DNA from: Pseudoxanthomonas yeongjuensis
Lineage (GTDB): Bacteria > Pseudomonadota > Gammaproteobacteria > Xanthomonadales > Xanthomonadaceae
Direction of reading: 5' to 3'
Assembly: GCF_010093345.1 (NCBI RefSeq)
Contig: NZ_PDWT01000002.1
Coordinates: forward strand, 496,001-560,000
Length of the DNA: 64,000 nt
Below the pieces are notes generated by a model. It was not told the origin of the DNA, did not search any database, and was given only the letters and a program-made list of their open reading frames with translations. Positions 38,739-49,054 of the stretch are shown in pieces; position 1 is the first letter of the stretch, and every line of letters begins with the position of its first letter. The position numbers and the translations under genes were made by a program.

Positions 38739-40019
38739 TCAGGAGCGGGCGATCGCCCGCCAGCCGATGTCGTGGCGGTGGAATTCGCCGGGCCAGGAGA
38801 TGCCGGAGACTTCCTCGTAGGCGCGGCGTTGCGCATCGGCGATGTCCTTGCCCAGCGCGCACACGCACAGCACGCGGCCGCCCGAAGTCACCACGTGGTC
38901 GCCCTCCACTCGCGTGCCGGCGTGGAAGACCTTGGTCTCGGGCACGTCGGGCACATCCCAGCTGTTGATGGCGTCGCCGAGTCGCGGCGTGTCCGGATAG
39001 TTTTTCGCCGCCATCACCACGCCCAGCGAGGGTCGCGGATCCCAGCTCGCCTCGACTTCGTTCAATCGTCCGTCGATGCCGGCTTCCACCAGGTCCAGCA
39101 GATCCGATTGCAGGCGCATCATCACCGGCTGGGTTTCCGGGTCGCCGAAACGCACGTTGAATTCGATCACCTTCGGTGCGCCGGCCGCATCGATCATCAG
39201 CCCGGCATAGAGGAAACCGGTGAAGGGGATGCCGTCGGCGAGCATGCCCTGCACGGTCGGTTCGACCACTTCGCGCATCACCCGCGCGTGCACTTCCGGG
39301 GTCACCACCGGCGCCGGCGAATACGCACCCATGCCGCCGGTATTGGGGCCGGTGTCGCCGTCGCCGACGCGCTTGTGGTCCTGCGAGGTGGCCATCGGCA
39401 ATGCGGTCCTGCCATCGACCATGCTGATGAAGCTGGCTTCCTCGCCCTCCAGGAATTCCTCGATCACCACGCGCGCGCCGGCGTCGCCGAAGGCGTTGCC
39501 GGAGAGCATGTCGGTCACCGCGTCCTCGGCTTCCTGCAACGTCATCGCCACGATCACGCCCTTGCCGGCGGCCAGGCCATCGGCCTTGACCACGATCGGC
39601 GCGCCTTTCTCCTGGATATAAGCCAGCGCCGGCTCCACATCGGTGAACACCGAATAGAACGCGGTCGGAATCCGGTGGCGGGCGAGGAAGTCCTTGGCGT
39701 AGGCCTTGCTGCCTTCCAGCTGCGCGGCCGCGGCGGTGGGGCCGAACACGCGCAGGCCGGCTTCGCGGAAACGGTCGACCACGCCGGCGACCAGCGGGAT
39801 TTCCGGGCCGACCACGGTGACCGCGATCTTCGCGTTGCGGGCCAGGGTGAGCAGGCCGTCGATGTTGTTCACCGCCACGTTGGCGTTGCGGCATTTGGGT
39901 TCGGTCGCGGTGCCGGCGTTGCCGGGGGCGACGATGACCTCGGTGACGCGCGGGGACTGCGCGAGCTTCCAGGCGAGGGCGTGCTCGCGGCCGCCGGAAC
40001 CGATAACCAGAATCTTCAT
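38739..40019 (-). CDS. purD: Phosphoribosylamine--glycine ligase
   Basis: 426 residues from the ATG at 40019. PurD makes GAR in the second step of purine synthesis. The N-terminus MKILVIGSGGREHALAWKLA and the ATP-grasp core (KADGLAAGKGV, GEEASFISMVDG, NTGGMGAYSP, EFNVRFGDPETQ) are all present and intact. The stop lies five bases from a GTAG repeat. The gene is downstream of purH on the same strand, the usual pairing. Confidence 0.97.
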   Translation of the reverse strand: MKILVIGSGGREHALAWKLAQSPRVTEVIVAPGNAGTATEPKCRNANVAVNNIDGLLTLARNAKIAVTVVGPEIPLVAGVVDRFREAGLRVFGPTAAAAQLEGSKAYAKDFLARHRIPTAFYSVFTDVEPALAYIQEKGAPIVVKADGLAAGKGVIVAMTLQEAEDAVTDMLSGNAFGDAGARVVIEEFLEGEEASFISMVDGRTALPMATSQDHKRVGDGDTGPNTGGMGAYSPAPVVTPEVHARVMREVVEPTVQGMLADGIPFTGFLYAGLMIDAAGAPKVIEFNVRFGDPETQPVMMRLQSDLLDLVEAGIDGRLNEVEASWDPRPSLGVVMAAKNYPDTPRLGDAINSWDVPDVPETKVFHAGTRVEGDHVVTSGGRVLCVCALGKDIADAQRRAYEEVSGISWPGEFHRHDIGWRAIARS

Positions 40020-40047
40020 AGCGTTTCGACTCCCGTGGCATTGCTTC

Positions 40048-40135
40048 GTAGCCCGGGCAGAGCGCAGCGAAACCCGGGGCTTTTCAATATTACCCAACGC
40101 TTCCCCCGGGTTTCGCTGCGCTCTACCCGGGCTAC
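40048..40135. repeat. GTAG-type inverted repeat with CCCGGG core
   Basis: GTAGCCCGGGCAGAGCGCAG at the left is mirrored by CTGCGCTCTACCCGGGCTAC at the right. It is a different sequence subfamily from the GGGCCTTGCCC repeats but keeps the GTAG/CTAC ends. It sits between purH and purD. Confidence 0.85.
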
Positions 40136-40158
40136 GGCCTTGATGCCTTCAACACGAA

Positions 40159-41745
<1,587 letters not shown>

Positions 41746-41809
41746 GGAGGCATCGGTGAAGCGGCGTGGGCCGACATTGTAGCGGTCCACACTGCTGCGG
41801 CGGGGCCCC

Positions 41810-41882
41810 GTAGAGCCGAGCTTGCCCGGCTGGGACTTTCCCGAGATCAGGCCGAAAGACAGCGCAGCAAGCTGCGCTCTAC
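41810..41882. repeat. GTAG-type inverted repeat (GTAGAGCCGAGC subtype)
   Basis: Starts GTAGAGCCGAGCTTGCCCGG and ends AGCTTGCTGCGCT-like mirror sequence with CTAC at 41879-41882. The halves are only partly complementary. The right end runs into the fis gene and provides its stop codon. It is the subtype closest to the published SMAG repeats, from memory. Confidence 0.75.
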
Positions 41883-42148
41883 GCCAGCCCGTAATCCTTG
41901 AGCTTCTTGCGCAGGGTGGCGCGATGGATGCCGAGCAGGGCCGCGGCGCGGCTCTGGTTGCCTTCGCAGTGGTTCAGCACCTCCACGAACAACGGGATTT
42001 CCATTTCGCGCAGCACGATTTCGTATACGTCGTCCGCATCGCTGCCATCCAGGTCGCGCAGGTAGCGGCGTACGGATTGCGCCACGTGATCGCGCAACGG
42101 CGGTTTTGGATTGCCGCGACTGGCGTCGTGGCGAGCAGCGGCATTCAC
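41879..42148 (-). CDS. fis: Fis-family DNA-binding regulator
   Basis: 89 residues, close to the usual Fis length. The C-terminal helix-turn-helix is canonical ([30 protein letters not shown]). The dimerisation helices precede it. Fis is a nucleoid protein activating rRNA and growth-related genes. The first about 20 residues are variable. It lies upstream of purH. The stop codon TAG is part of the GTAG end of the adjoining repeat. Confidence 0.94.
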   Translation of the reverse strand: MNAAARHDASRGNPKPPLRDHVAQSVRRYLRDLDGSDADDVYEIVLREMEIPLFVEVLNHCEGNQSRAAALLGIHRATLRKKLKDYGLA

Positions 42149-42271
42149 GAAGGAGGTTCCCCTGCAAACTCGGACAGTAGGCCCGTCGTGCGGTTGGCAG
42201 CTTTCGGCGGGGAGGGGAGTCTAGCGCGTGATCTGCGCGCATGCACGCCCTTGTTGGAAAATCTGCTCCGG

Positions 42272-43222
42272 TTAACGAAAGTCGAAGGTGAATGCGACCA
42301 CGTTGGGGTTCGGCTCATGCAGTTGCAATGCGATCCGTGCGCTCTGCCCCGGGGCCAGTTCCGTTTGCGTTGCCGCAGTGCCCAGGTATTCCCGTGGCGT
42401 GAATGCGCGCGACCCCAGTACGCGACCATCCGCATCGGACAACGACAGCAGCAGCACTGGCCAGGCCTGCGCCCAGCGCGCGTCGTTGCGGAAGGTGGCC
42501 TGCACGTTCAAGCCAGCGGCGCTGCCGGCGATCGGACTGACGTCGCGGCTCAACATCGAGAACGCACCGGGCTGGTGCCACGGCGGTATCGAACAGCCCA
42601 GCGCACCGCACAGGCGCGTTAGCAAGGGCCGCCACGTCGCATCAGCCGCCAGGCGGGCGCGGTCGGCGAGCAATACCTGCAAGGCCAGCGCCAGCGAAAG
42701 CACGATCAGCATCGCCCATTGCCACCTGGCGGTGCGTGGGCGCACGCCGGGCCGTGCGACTTGGCGGGTGAAACTGGGCGTTGCCGGAAGCGCCCGCGTG
42801 AGTGGCGCCGGTGCGGAAGCGACAGGTACGGAGGCAGTGGATGCGGCCGTCGCGTTGCTTTGGGTGGCATCGGTCGTTTGCGGATCGATATCGGGGTTTG
42901 CTTCGTCGATAACTGCTGCGCGGGTTCCGGCGGATTCTTCGCTGGGGTCTTCCAGCGAAGCCGGATCTGCAGGCATTTCGTCGCCGATGGTTTCCGCCTC
43001 GGTGGTGGCCGTCGTTTCGGGCGCAGAGAGCGTGGCCGTTTCGTCGTTTTGCAGGAAACTGACGAAACTGCGCCCATCCGCGGCCGGCACGTCCGCGGCC
43101 GTCGTTCCGGTCGCGGTGCTTTCACGCAGGACACCGCCGCAACGCGGGCACATTTCCGGCGCCAGGCGTGTTTCCCGGTCGATGGCGACCAGTTCGCGGC
43201 AGTGGGGACAGGAAATGAACAT
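42272..43222 (-). CDS. Zinc-ribbon, DUF3426 domain membrane protein
   Basis: 316 residues from the ATG at 43222 (a TTG 12 bases upstream would add MNSR). The N-terminal zinc ribbon (CPHCRELVAID, then CPRCGG) is MJ0042-like. A long acidic, Ser/Thr/Ala-rich linker (about 40-165) leads to a membrane span (WAMLIVLSLALALQVLL) and a C-terminal DUF3426 domain (VQATFRNDARWAQAWPVLLLSLSDADGRVLGSRAF). This organisation is common next to prmA in gammaproteobacteria. The function is unknown. Confidence 0.88.
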   Translation of the reverse strand: MFISCPHCRELVAIDRETRLAPEMCPRCGGVLRESTATGTTAADVPAADGRSFVSFLQNDETATLSAPETTATTEAETIGDEMPADPASLEDPSEESAGTRAAVIDEANPDIDPQTTDATQSNATAASTASVPVASAPAPLTRALPATPSFTRQVARPGVRPRTARWQWAMLIVLSLALALQVLLADRARLAADATWRPLLTRLCGALGCSIPPWHQPGAFSMLSRDVSPIAGSAAGLNVQATFRNDARWAQAWPVLLLSLSDADGRVLGSRAFTPREYLGTAATQTELAPGQSARIALQLHEPNPNVVAFTFDFR

Positions 43223-43252
43223 GCGGCTATTCAATCACAACCCATCGCGGGT

Positions 43253-43325
43253 GTAGGAGCGGGCCTTGCCCGCGATGCTTTTCGCGATCTGCATGAAGAG
43301 CATCGCGGGCAAGGCCCGCTCCTAC
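43253..43325. repeat. GTAG-type inverted repeat (GGGCCTTGCCC subtype)
   Basis: Near-perfect mirror: GTAGGAGCGGGCCTTGCCCG at the left, CGGGCAAGGCCCGCTCCTAC at the right, with an inner GCGATGCT / AGCATCGC pair. It lies between the DUF3426 gene and prmA. Confidence 0.88.
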
Positions 43326-43334
43326 ACGCGGCCA

Positions 43335-44252
43335 TCAGCGGCGGCGGCCGTCGATGCGCATCCAGTCGCCGTCCCGGGTGGCGACCAGCCCATCGAACCA
43401 TTCGGAATAACGGGCGAGCAATTCGTCCTCCTGTCCGTGCAGGATCCCGGACAGCGCGAGGCGGCCGCCCGGGGCGACGCGCGCGGCGAGGGTTGCGGCC
43501 AACGCATCCAGCGCCGAGGCGAGGATGTTGGCGACCACGACCGGATAGGCGGAGACCGGTTCGTCCTGTGGCAGGTAGACGGCGAGCCGCTCGCCGACGC
43601 CGTTGCGCCCGGCATTGTCGAAGGTCGCGATCAAGGCCTGCGGATCGTTGTCGACGCCGACGGCCTTCGATGCGCCCAGCTTGAGCGCGGCCAGGGCGAG
43701 GATGCCGGAGCCGCAGCCGAAGTCGAGCACGGTCGCGCCAGTCAATTTCCCTTCGCCGGCCAACTGGTCGAGCCAGCGCAGGCACAAGGCGGTGGTCGGA
43801 TGCGTGCCGGAGCCGAAGGCCAGGCCCGGATCCAGCCGCACCACCGCGGCTTCCGCGTTGTCCGCTTCCCCGGGCAGGTCGTGGTTCCAGGGCACGATGA
43901 AAGTACGTGCGCCGAAACGCAGCGGCACGTACTGGTCCATCCATGCGCGTTCCCAGTCCTGGTCGTCCACGGTGCGGAAGCCGGCCGTGGTCCAGTCCAG
44001 GCCGGGATCGAACGATTCCAGCGCGGCCAGCAACGCGAGCGCGTTGGTCTCGGCGGGAAACAACGCGGTCAGCACCAGCGCATGCCACAGCGGGGTCTGG
44101 CCGACGCCGGGTTCCAGGATCGCCTGCTCGTTGCCGGTATCGGCATCGGCATCCAGCAAGGTGACGGCAAGCGCACCGACGTCTTCCAGCGCGTTCTCGT
44201 AGCGTGGTTGATCGGTTTCGCTGCAGCGTAGGGAGAGTTCCAGATAGGGCAT
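43335..44252 (-). CDS. prmA: Ribosomal protein L11 methyltransferase
   Basis: 305 residues from the ATG at 44252, giving MPYLELSL. PrmA trimethylates ribosomal protein L11. The substrate-recognition N-terminal domain ends near residue 110; the methyltransferase domain has the motif I ([20 protein letters not shown]), [13 protein letters not shown] and the NILA motif ([11 protein letters not shown]). The operon partner is the DUF3426 gene downstream, separated by a repeat. Confidence 0.96.
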   Translation of the reverse strand: MPYLELSLRCSETDQPRYENALEDVGALAVTLLDADADTGNEQAILEPGVGQTPLWHALVLTALFPAETNALALLAALESFDPGLDWTTAGFRTVDDQDWERAWMDQYVPLRFGARTFIVPWNHDLPGEADNAEAAVVRLDPGLAFGSGTHPTTALCLRWLDQLAGEGKLTGATVLDFGCGSGILALAALKLGASKAVGVDNDPQALIATFDNAGRNGVGERLAVYLPQDEPVSAYPVVVANILASALDALAATLAARVAPGGRLALSGILHGQEDELLARYSEWFDGLVATRDGDWMRIDGRRR

Positions 44253-44484
44253 GTTGCCGCTCGGTCGATGGGGGCTTGGAGATGAACGCCACATTCGATT
44301 CCTGAAGAAGAATCGGCCGTGCCGGGTAACGTGAGAACTGCATTAGACTACGGCGGCGCCGGCGAATTGTCGTCCGCAAGTTCGAACTGGGCGATGGATA
44401 TCGCCCGAAGGCGAGGGCGCGATCGATTCATTTCCCGGGCTCTCCGGGCCCGCATAGCAAAACTGGACAGCAGCAACGGCTCCC

Positions 44485-45411
44485 ATGCTCACGTCGAAAG
44501 CGAAATCCATGTTCTTGCTGCTTGCAGTCGCCGGACTGCTCGTTGTCGTGTGCTGGAATCGTGGCATGGCGGATTGGACCGGGGTGGCGCCGCGCGTTGA
44601 AGAAGGGGTGAGTGGGATGGCGATTCCCGCCACCGGTTGGCGCGATCGATCCGTTTCCGCCCCCAGGCCGCTTGGGGAAAACGGTCCGCATGCGGATTTC
44701 GAAGGCGCCAGCGACCTTTACGCCTATGTCCAGGGTCTGCGCGCGCGGGAAACGGCGGGAGACGCGGAAGCCTTGTGGAGGGTAAGCCGCGTGCTCGACT
44801 ACTGCGCCGCCTACGCGTCCGATCCGACCGGTTATGCCGCTGATACCCGCACGATCTCGGAACTCAAAGGCGCCGGGACCGCGGCGATGGCGGCGGCGCG
44901 CGACCGCGTAGGCCGGCGCTGTGCGCGGTTCGCTCCTGTCGATGACTTTTCCTTGTCCGCGCTGCGCGCCAAACGGCTGGAAGCCGCACGCGCGGGCAGC
45001 CTGGCTGCCGAGGCGGCGCTGCTGGCCATGGGCGAACCCCTGTCGGACAGCGACGAATACAAGCGGGATCTGGTCGAACGGGTCAGGAGGTCCGGAAACC
45101 CTGACGCCTATGTCGCGATTTCGCCGGCAATGGGCATCGCCGGGAGTGGCCAGGAAGTCTACCTGGGCAGCGTGTCCGGCACGCAGCTTTCGGAACTGGC
45201 CTGGTTGCTGGCGTCTTGCCGTCTCGGCAACGCTTGTGGCCCCGGGAGCGTATTGGTGACGTCGTACTGCGCAAACGGCGGAATCTGTTCGCGCGACAGC
45301 TCGCAGGATTTCAGCGCATTCGTTCTGGACGCTGGCGTGCCGCGGCAGGGAGCAGACAGTTTGAACTTAATGGTGGATAGCCTCATGTCGGATATCGGAG
45401 TTGCGAAATGA
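44485..45411 (+). CDS. Uncharacterised secreted or membrane-anchored protein
   Basis: 308 residues, family not recognised. A hydrophobic N-terminus (KAKSMFLLLAVAGLLVVVCW) acts as signal or anchor. The mature region is mostly helical and rich in Ala/Arg (ALWRVSRVLDYCAAYASDPTGYAADTR, AAARDRVGRRCARFAP). A second half has four further cysteines (LLASCRLGNACGPGS, TSYCANGGICSRDSS) suggestive of disulfides, so a periplasmic location is plausible. Helical repeats of the Sel1/TPR sort are possible but not clear. It overlaps the next gene by ATGA, so the two are co-translated. Confidence 0.8.
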   Translation: MLTSKAKSMFLLLAVAGLLVVVCWNRGMADWTGVAPRVEEGVSGMAIPATGWRDRSVSAPRPLGENGPHADFEGASDLYAYVQGLRARETAGDAEALWRVSRVLDYCAAYASDPTGYAADTRTISELKGAGTAAMAAARDRVGRRCARFAPVDDFSLSALRAKRLEAARAGSLAAEAALLAMGEPLSDSDEYKRDLVERVRRSGNPDAYVAISPAMGIAGSGQEVYLGSVSGTQLSELAWLLASCRLGNACGPGSVLVTSYCANGGICSRDSSQDFSAFVLDAGVPRQGADSLNLMVDSLMSDIGVAK

Positions 45412-45767
45412 ATCACAAGCGCTTTGCGCAAAAAGCGAAGAACTGGTTCTGGATACTTCTGTTCGTGGCTTATGCCGCGTTGGCGGCGGGCGTGGTGATC
45501 GACACCATAAGACCCGAGTTTCGCGGGCTGACGCAGGTGTCGGTGATCTCGGTGAGTTCTGCCGAGGAAATGCGGAGCAAGGGTGCGAGCCAGGTCGCGG
45601 CTGTCTATCGCGCGACCAGCGGAGTGCCGTTTTCGTCGCTGCCGCCGGGCAGCACCTTCAAGATCGTATGGCCGGACGGCTCATCGGAAGAAATCCTGGT
45701 GGGCAACCCTGCTTCGAACATCGCCGCACGGCCGCTGGGGGGCACACAGCGGCCGTCGACGGAATAG
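45408..45767 (+). CDS. Uncharacterised single-span membrane protein
   Basis: 119 residues, family not recognised. A basic start and one hydrophobic segment (FWILLFVAYAALAAGVVI) are followed by a beta-rich periplasmic part (VSVISVSSAEEMRSKGASQVAAVYRAT, then TFKIVWPDGSSEEI). The start overlaps the preceding gene by ATGA, so the pair probably forms a unit. Codon use resembles the neighbours. Confidence 0.75.
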   Translation: MNHKRFAQKAKNWFWILLFVAYAALAAGVVIDTIRPEFRGLTQVSVISVSSAEEMRSKGASQVAAVYRATSGVPFSSLPPGSTFKIVWPDGSSEEILVGNPASNIAARPLGGTQRPSTE

Positions 45768-45782
45768 GACCGGCCGGCCCGG

Positions 45783-47150
<1,368 letters not shown>

Positions 47151-47159
47151 GGCCGCGCC

Positions 47160-47639
47160 TCAGCCGATCACGAACAGCGGCTGATCGAATTCCACCGGCG
47201 AGCCGCTTTCGGTCAGCACCGCCAGGATGGTGCCGGACACGTCGGCTTCGATCGGATTGAACATCTTCATCGCCTCGATGATGGCCAGGGTCTCGCCAGC
47301 CTTGACCGTCTGGCCGACAGTGACGAACGCGGGCTTGTCCGGCGAGGGCGAGGTGTAGAACGTACCGACCATCGGCGCGCGCATGACGTGGCCTTCGGGC
47401 TGGTCGTTGCCGGCCGGCTTGGCGCTGCCGCCGGTCGAGGATTCGGTGGGCGAGGCCATCGGCATCGGTGCGGCCGCGCGCTGCTCGGGTGCGGCTGCGT
47501 ACATCTGCGGCTGCGGGGCGTAGCTGCCCTTGGGCACGCGAGCCAGGCGCACGCTTTCCTCGCCTTCCTTGATCTCGATTTCGGCGAGGTTGGATTCTTC
47601 CAGCAGGTCGATGAGTTTCTTGATCTTGCGCAGGTCCAT
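47160..47639 (-). CDS. accB: Acetyl-CoA carboxylase biotin carboxyl carrier protein
   Basis: 159 residues from the ATG at 47639. The N-terminus ([28 protein letters not shown]) is the dimerisation segment, followed by a Pro/Ala-rich hinge and the biotinyl domain with the AMKM motif (Lys125 is biotinylated) and the thumb-type sequence PMVGTFY. It sits between aroQ upstream and accC downstream on the minus strand. Confidence 0.97.
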   Translation of the reverse strand: MDLRKIKKLIDLLEESNLAEIEIKEGEESVRLARVPKGSYAPQPQMYAAAPEQRAAAPMPMASPTESSTGGSAKPAGNDQPEGHVMRAPMVGTFYTSPSPDKPAFVTVGQTVKAGETLAIIEAMKMFNPIEADVSGTILAVLTESGSPVEFDQPLFVIG

Positions 47640-47673
47640 GGTGGCCTCGGGAGTGTGTCTAATGGAATGGATG

Positions 47674-47780
47674 AGGAGCGAGCGGAGAGGAGTGAGGAGT
47701 GAGCGGAGAGGAGTGAGGAATGAGGAGTGAGGAGAAGCGATTCGCCGTTCCTCACTCCTCACTCCTCTCCGCTCGCTCCT
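47674..47780. repeat. Perfect 30-bp inverted repeat, purine-rich, at the aroQ-accB junction
   Basis: The arm at 47674-47703 is exactly complementary over 30 bases to that at 47751-47780, with a 47-base loop. The loop repeats parts of the arm (GGAGTGAGG tandem units at 47710-47732). Right-arm sequence forms the last eight sense codons and the stop of aroQ. There is no T-run, so it looks like an intercistronic mRNA hairpin or a repeat expansion rather than a terminator. Confidence 0.9.
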
Positions 47781-48211
47781 AGCTTCTTGATCGCCGCTTC
47801 CATCGCGTAGCGGTAGCTGTCCGCGCCGAAGCCGCAGACCACGCCCACGGCCAGGTCGCTGAGGTAGCTGTGGTGGCGGAACGGTTCGCGACTGTGCGGG
47901 TTGGACAGGTGGATTTCGATGAACGGGAGGGCCACCGCCGCCAGGGCGTCGCGCAGGGCGACCGAGGTATGGGTGAAGGCGGCGGGATTGATCAGCAGGA
48001 AGGCGGTGCCGTCGTTGCGCGCGGCCTGGACCCGGTCGACGAGTTCGTGTTCGGCATTGGACTGCAGGCTCTCGAACTGATGCCCCGCGCCCGCGGCCTG
48101 CGCGGCCAGGGCGGCGTCGATCTCGGCCAGGGTGGTGCGGCCGTAGACTTCAGGCTCGCGGCTGCCCAGCAGGTTGAGATTGGGGCCATGCAGGGCCAGC
48201 AGTTTTGCCAT
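47759..48211 (-). CDS. aroQ: Type II 3-dehydroquinate dehydratase
   Basis: 150 residues. AroQ makes 3-dehydroshikimate in aromatic amino-acid synthesis. The type II signature is present: [21 protein letters not shown] at the start, [18 protein letters not shown] in the middle and [21 protein letters not shown]. The C-terminal KLGASGEE is encoded inside the right arm of the 30-bp inverted repeat. It is upstream of accB and accC on the same strand, the usual order. Confidence 0.97.
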   Translation of the reverse strand: MAKLLALHGPNLNLLGSREPEVYGRTTLAEIDAALAAQAAGAGHQFESLQSNAEHELVDRVQAARNDGTAFLLINPAAFTHTSVALRDALAAVALPFIEIHLSNPHSREPFRHHSYLSDLAVGVVCGFGADSYRYAMEAAIKKLGASGEE

Positions 48212-48332
48212 CGAACGCTCCAGCGGAAGCGGCGCAGTCTGCGTGAAGACGTCAATGCTGTCCAGTTCGCAGAAGTTACTGTCGTTTTAAGCACGCATTT
48301 GAAAATGGACAGTTGACGCCCAGGGTGGCGAC

Positions 48333-48436
48333 GTGGGAGCGGCGTCCCGCCGCGAGCTCTTGATCTTGTGTCCTTCCCGGTTCCGGCGCGATCTAAAGTC
48401 AAAGCCGAAAAGCTCGCGGCGGGACGCCGCTCCTAC
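48333..48436. repeat. GTGG/CTAC inverted repeat (GAGCGGCGTCCCGCCGC subtype)
   Basis: GTGGGAGCGGCGTCCCGCCG is mirrored by CGGCGGGACGCCGCTCCTAC, with AGCTCTTG / AAAGCTCG-type inner arms and a 50-base middle. It lies in the 243-base gap between aroQ and the thioredoxin gene; nothing else was recognised in that gap. Confidence 0.8.
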
Positions 48437-48454
48437 ATTCCCGCTTATCCGAGT

Positions 48455-49054
48455 TCAGCGCAATTCCACCCAGCCATTGATCTCGCCGTGTTCAAACGGC
48501 CCGATCTTCTGCTTGAGGATCCTGCCGTCGGCACCGACCAGCACCGAATACGGCAGCACGCCCTTGCGGTTGCCCAGCCACACGCTGGCGTCGGCGGGGC
48601 CGGGCGTATCGACCAGGATCGGATAGGCCACCGGCACCCGGCCGAGGAATCCGTGGATGTTCTCCGGCGTATCCAGCGCCAGCCCGAGCACCTGCACGCC
48701 TTGCTTGCCCTGGGAGCGGGCATAGCGGTCCAGCTCCGGCATTTCCTCGATGCACGGCCCGCACCAGCTGGCCCAGACATTGATCAGCAGGGGTCGGCCC
48801 GCGTACGCGCCGGGCAGCGACTGCATTTGTCCCTGCAGGTTCGCGAGCTCGAGCGGCGGCATCGGTTCGCCTGGTTTGGCCGGCTTCACTCCGGGCGGCG
48901 GTTCCGGTGCGGTGGCGTCGATTGCCGTCTGCAAGGCCCGCTGGCCGGCGTCGCTACGCAGCAGCGGACTGCCGCCGAACCAGAGGCTGGCCAGCGCGCC
49001 AAGCACGCCGGCCGCCAGCGCCGCGGCCAGCAAGTGGAGGTTGCGAAACTTCAT
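48455..49054 (-). CDS. TlpA-like periplasmic thiol-disulfide oxidoreductase
   Basis: 199 residues. An N-terminal anchor or signal (LHLLAAALAAGVLGALASLWF) precedes a thioredoxin-fold domain with the WCGPC active site (NVWASWCGPCIEEMPELDRYA), and the cis-Pro region is VLPYSVLVGADG. It starts in an ATGA overlap with the end of dsbD, so the periplasmic reductant from DsbD could be passed to this protein. Its targets are unknown. Confidence 0.92.
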   Translation of the reverse strand: MKFRNLHLLAAALAAGVLGALASLWFGGSPLLRSDAGQRALQTAIDATAPEPPPGVKPAKPGEPMPPLELANLQGQMQSLPGAYAGRPLLINVWASWCGPCIEEMPELDRYARSQGKQGVQVLGLALDTPENIHGFLGRVPVAYPILVDTPGPADASVWLGNRKGVLPYSVLVGADGRILKQKIGPFEHGEINGWVELR

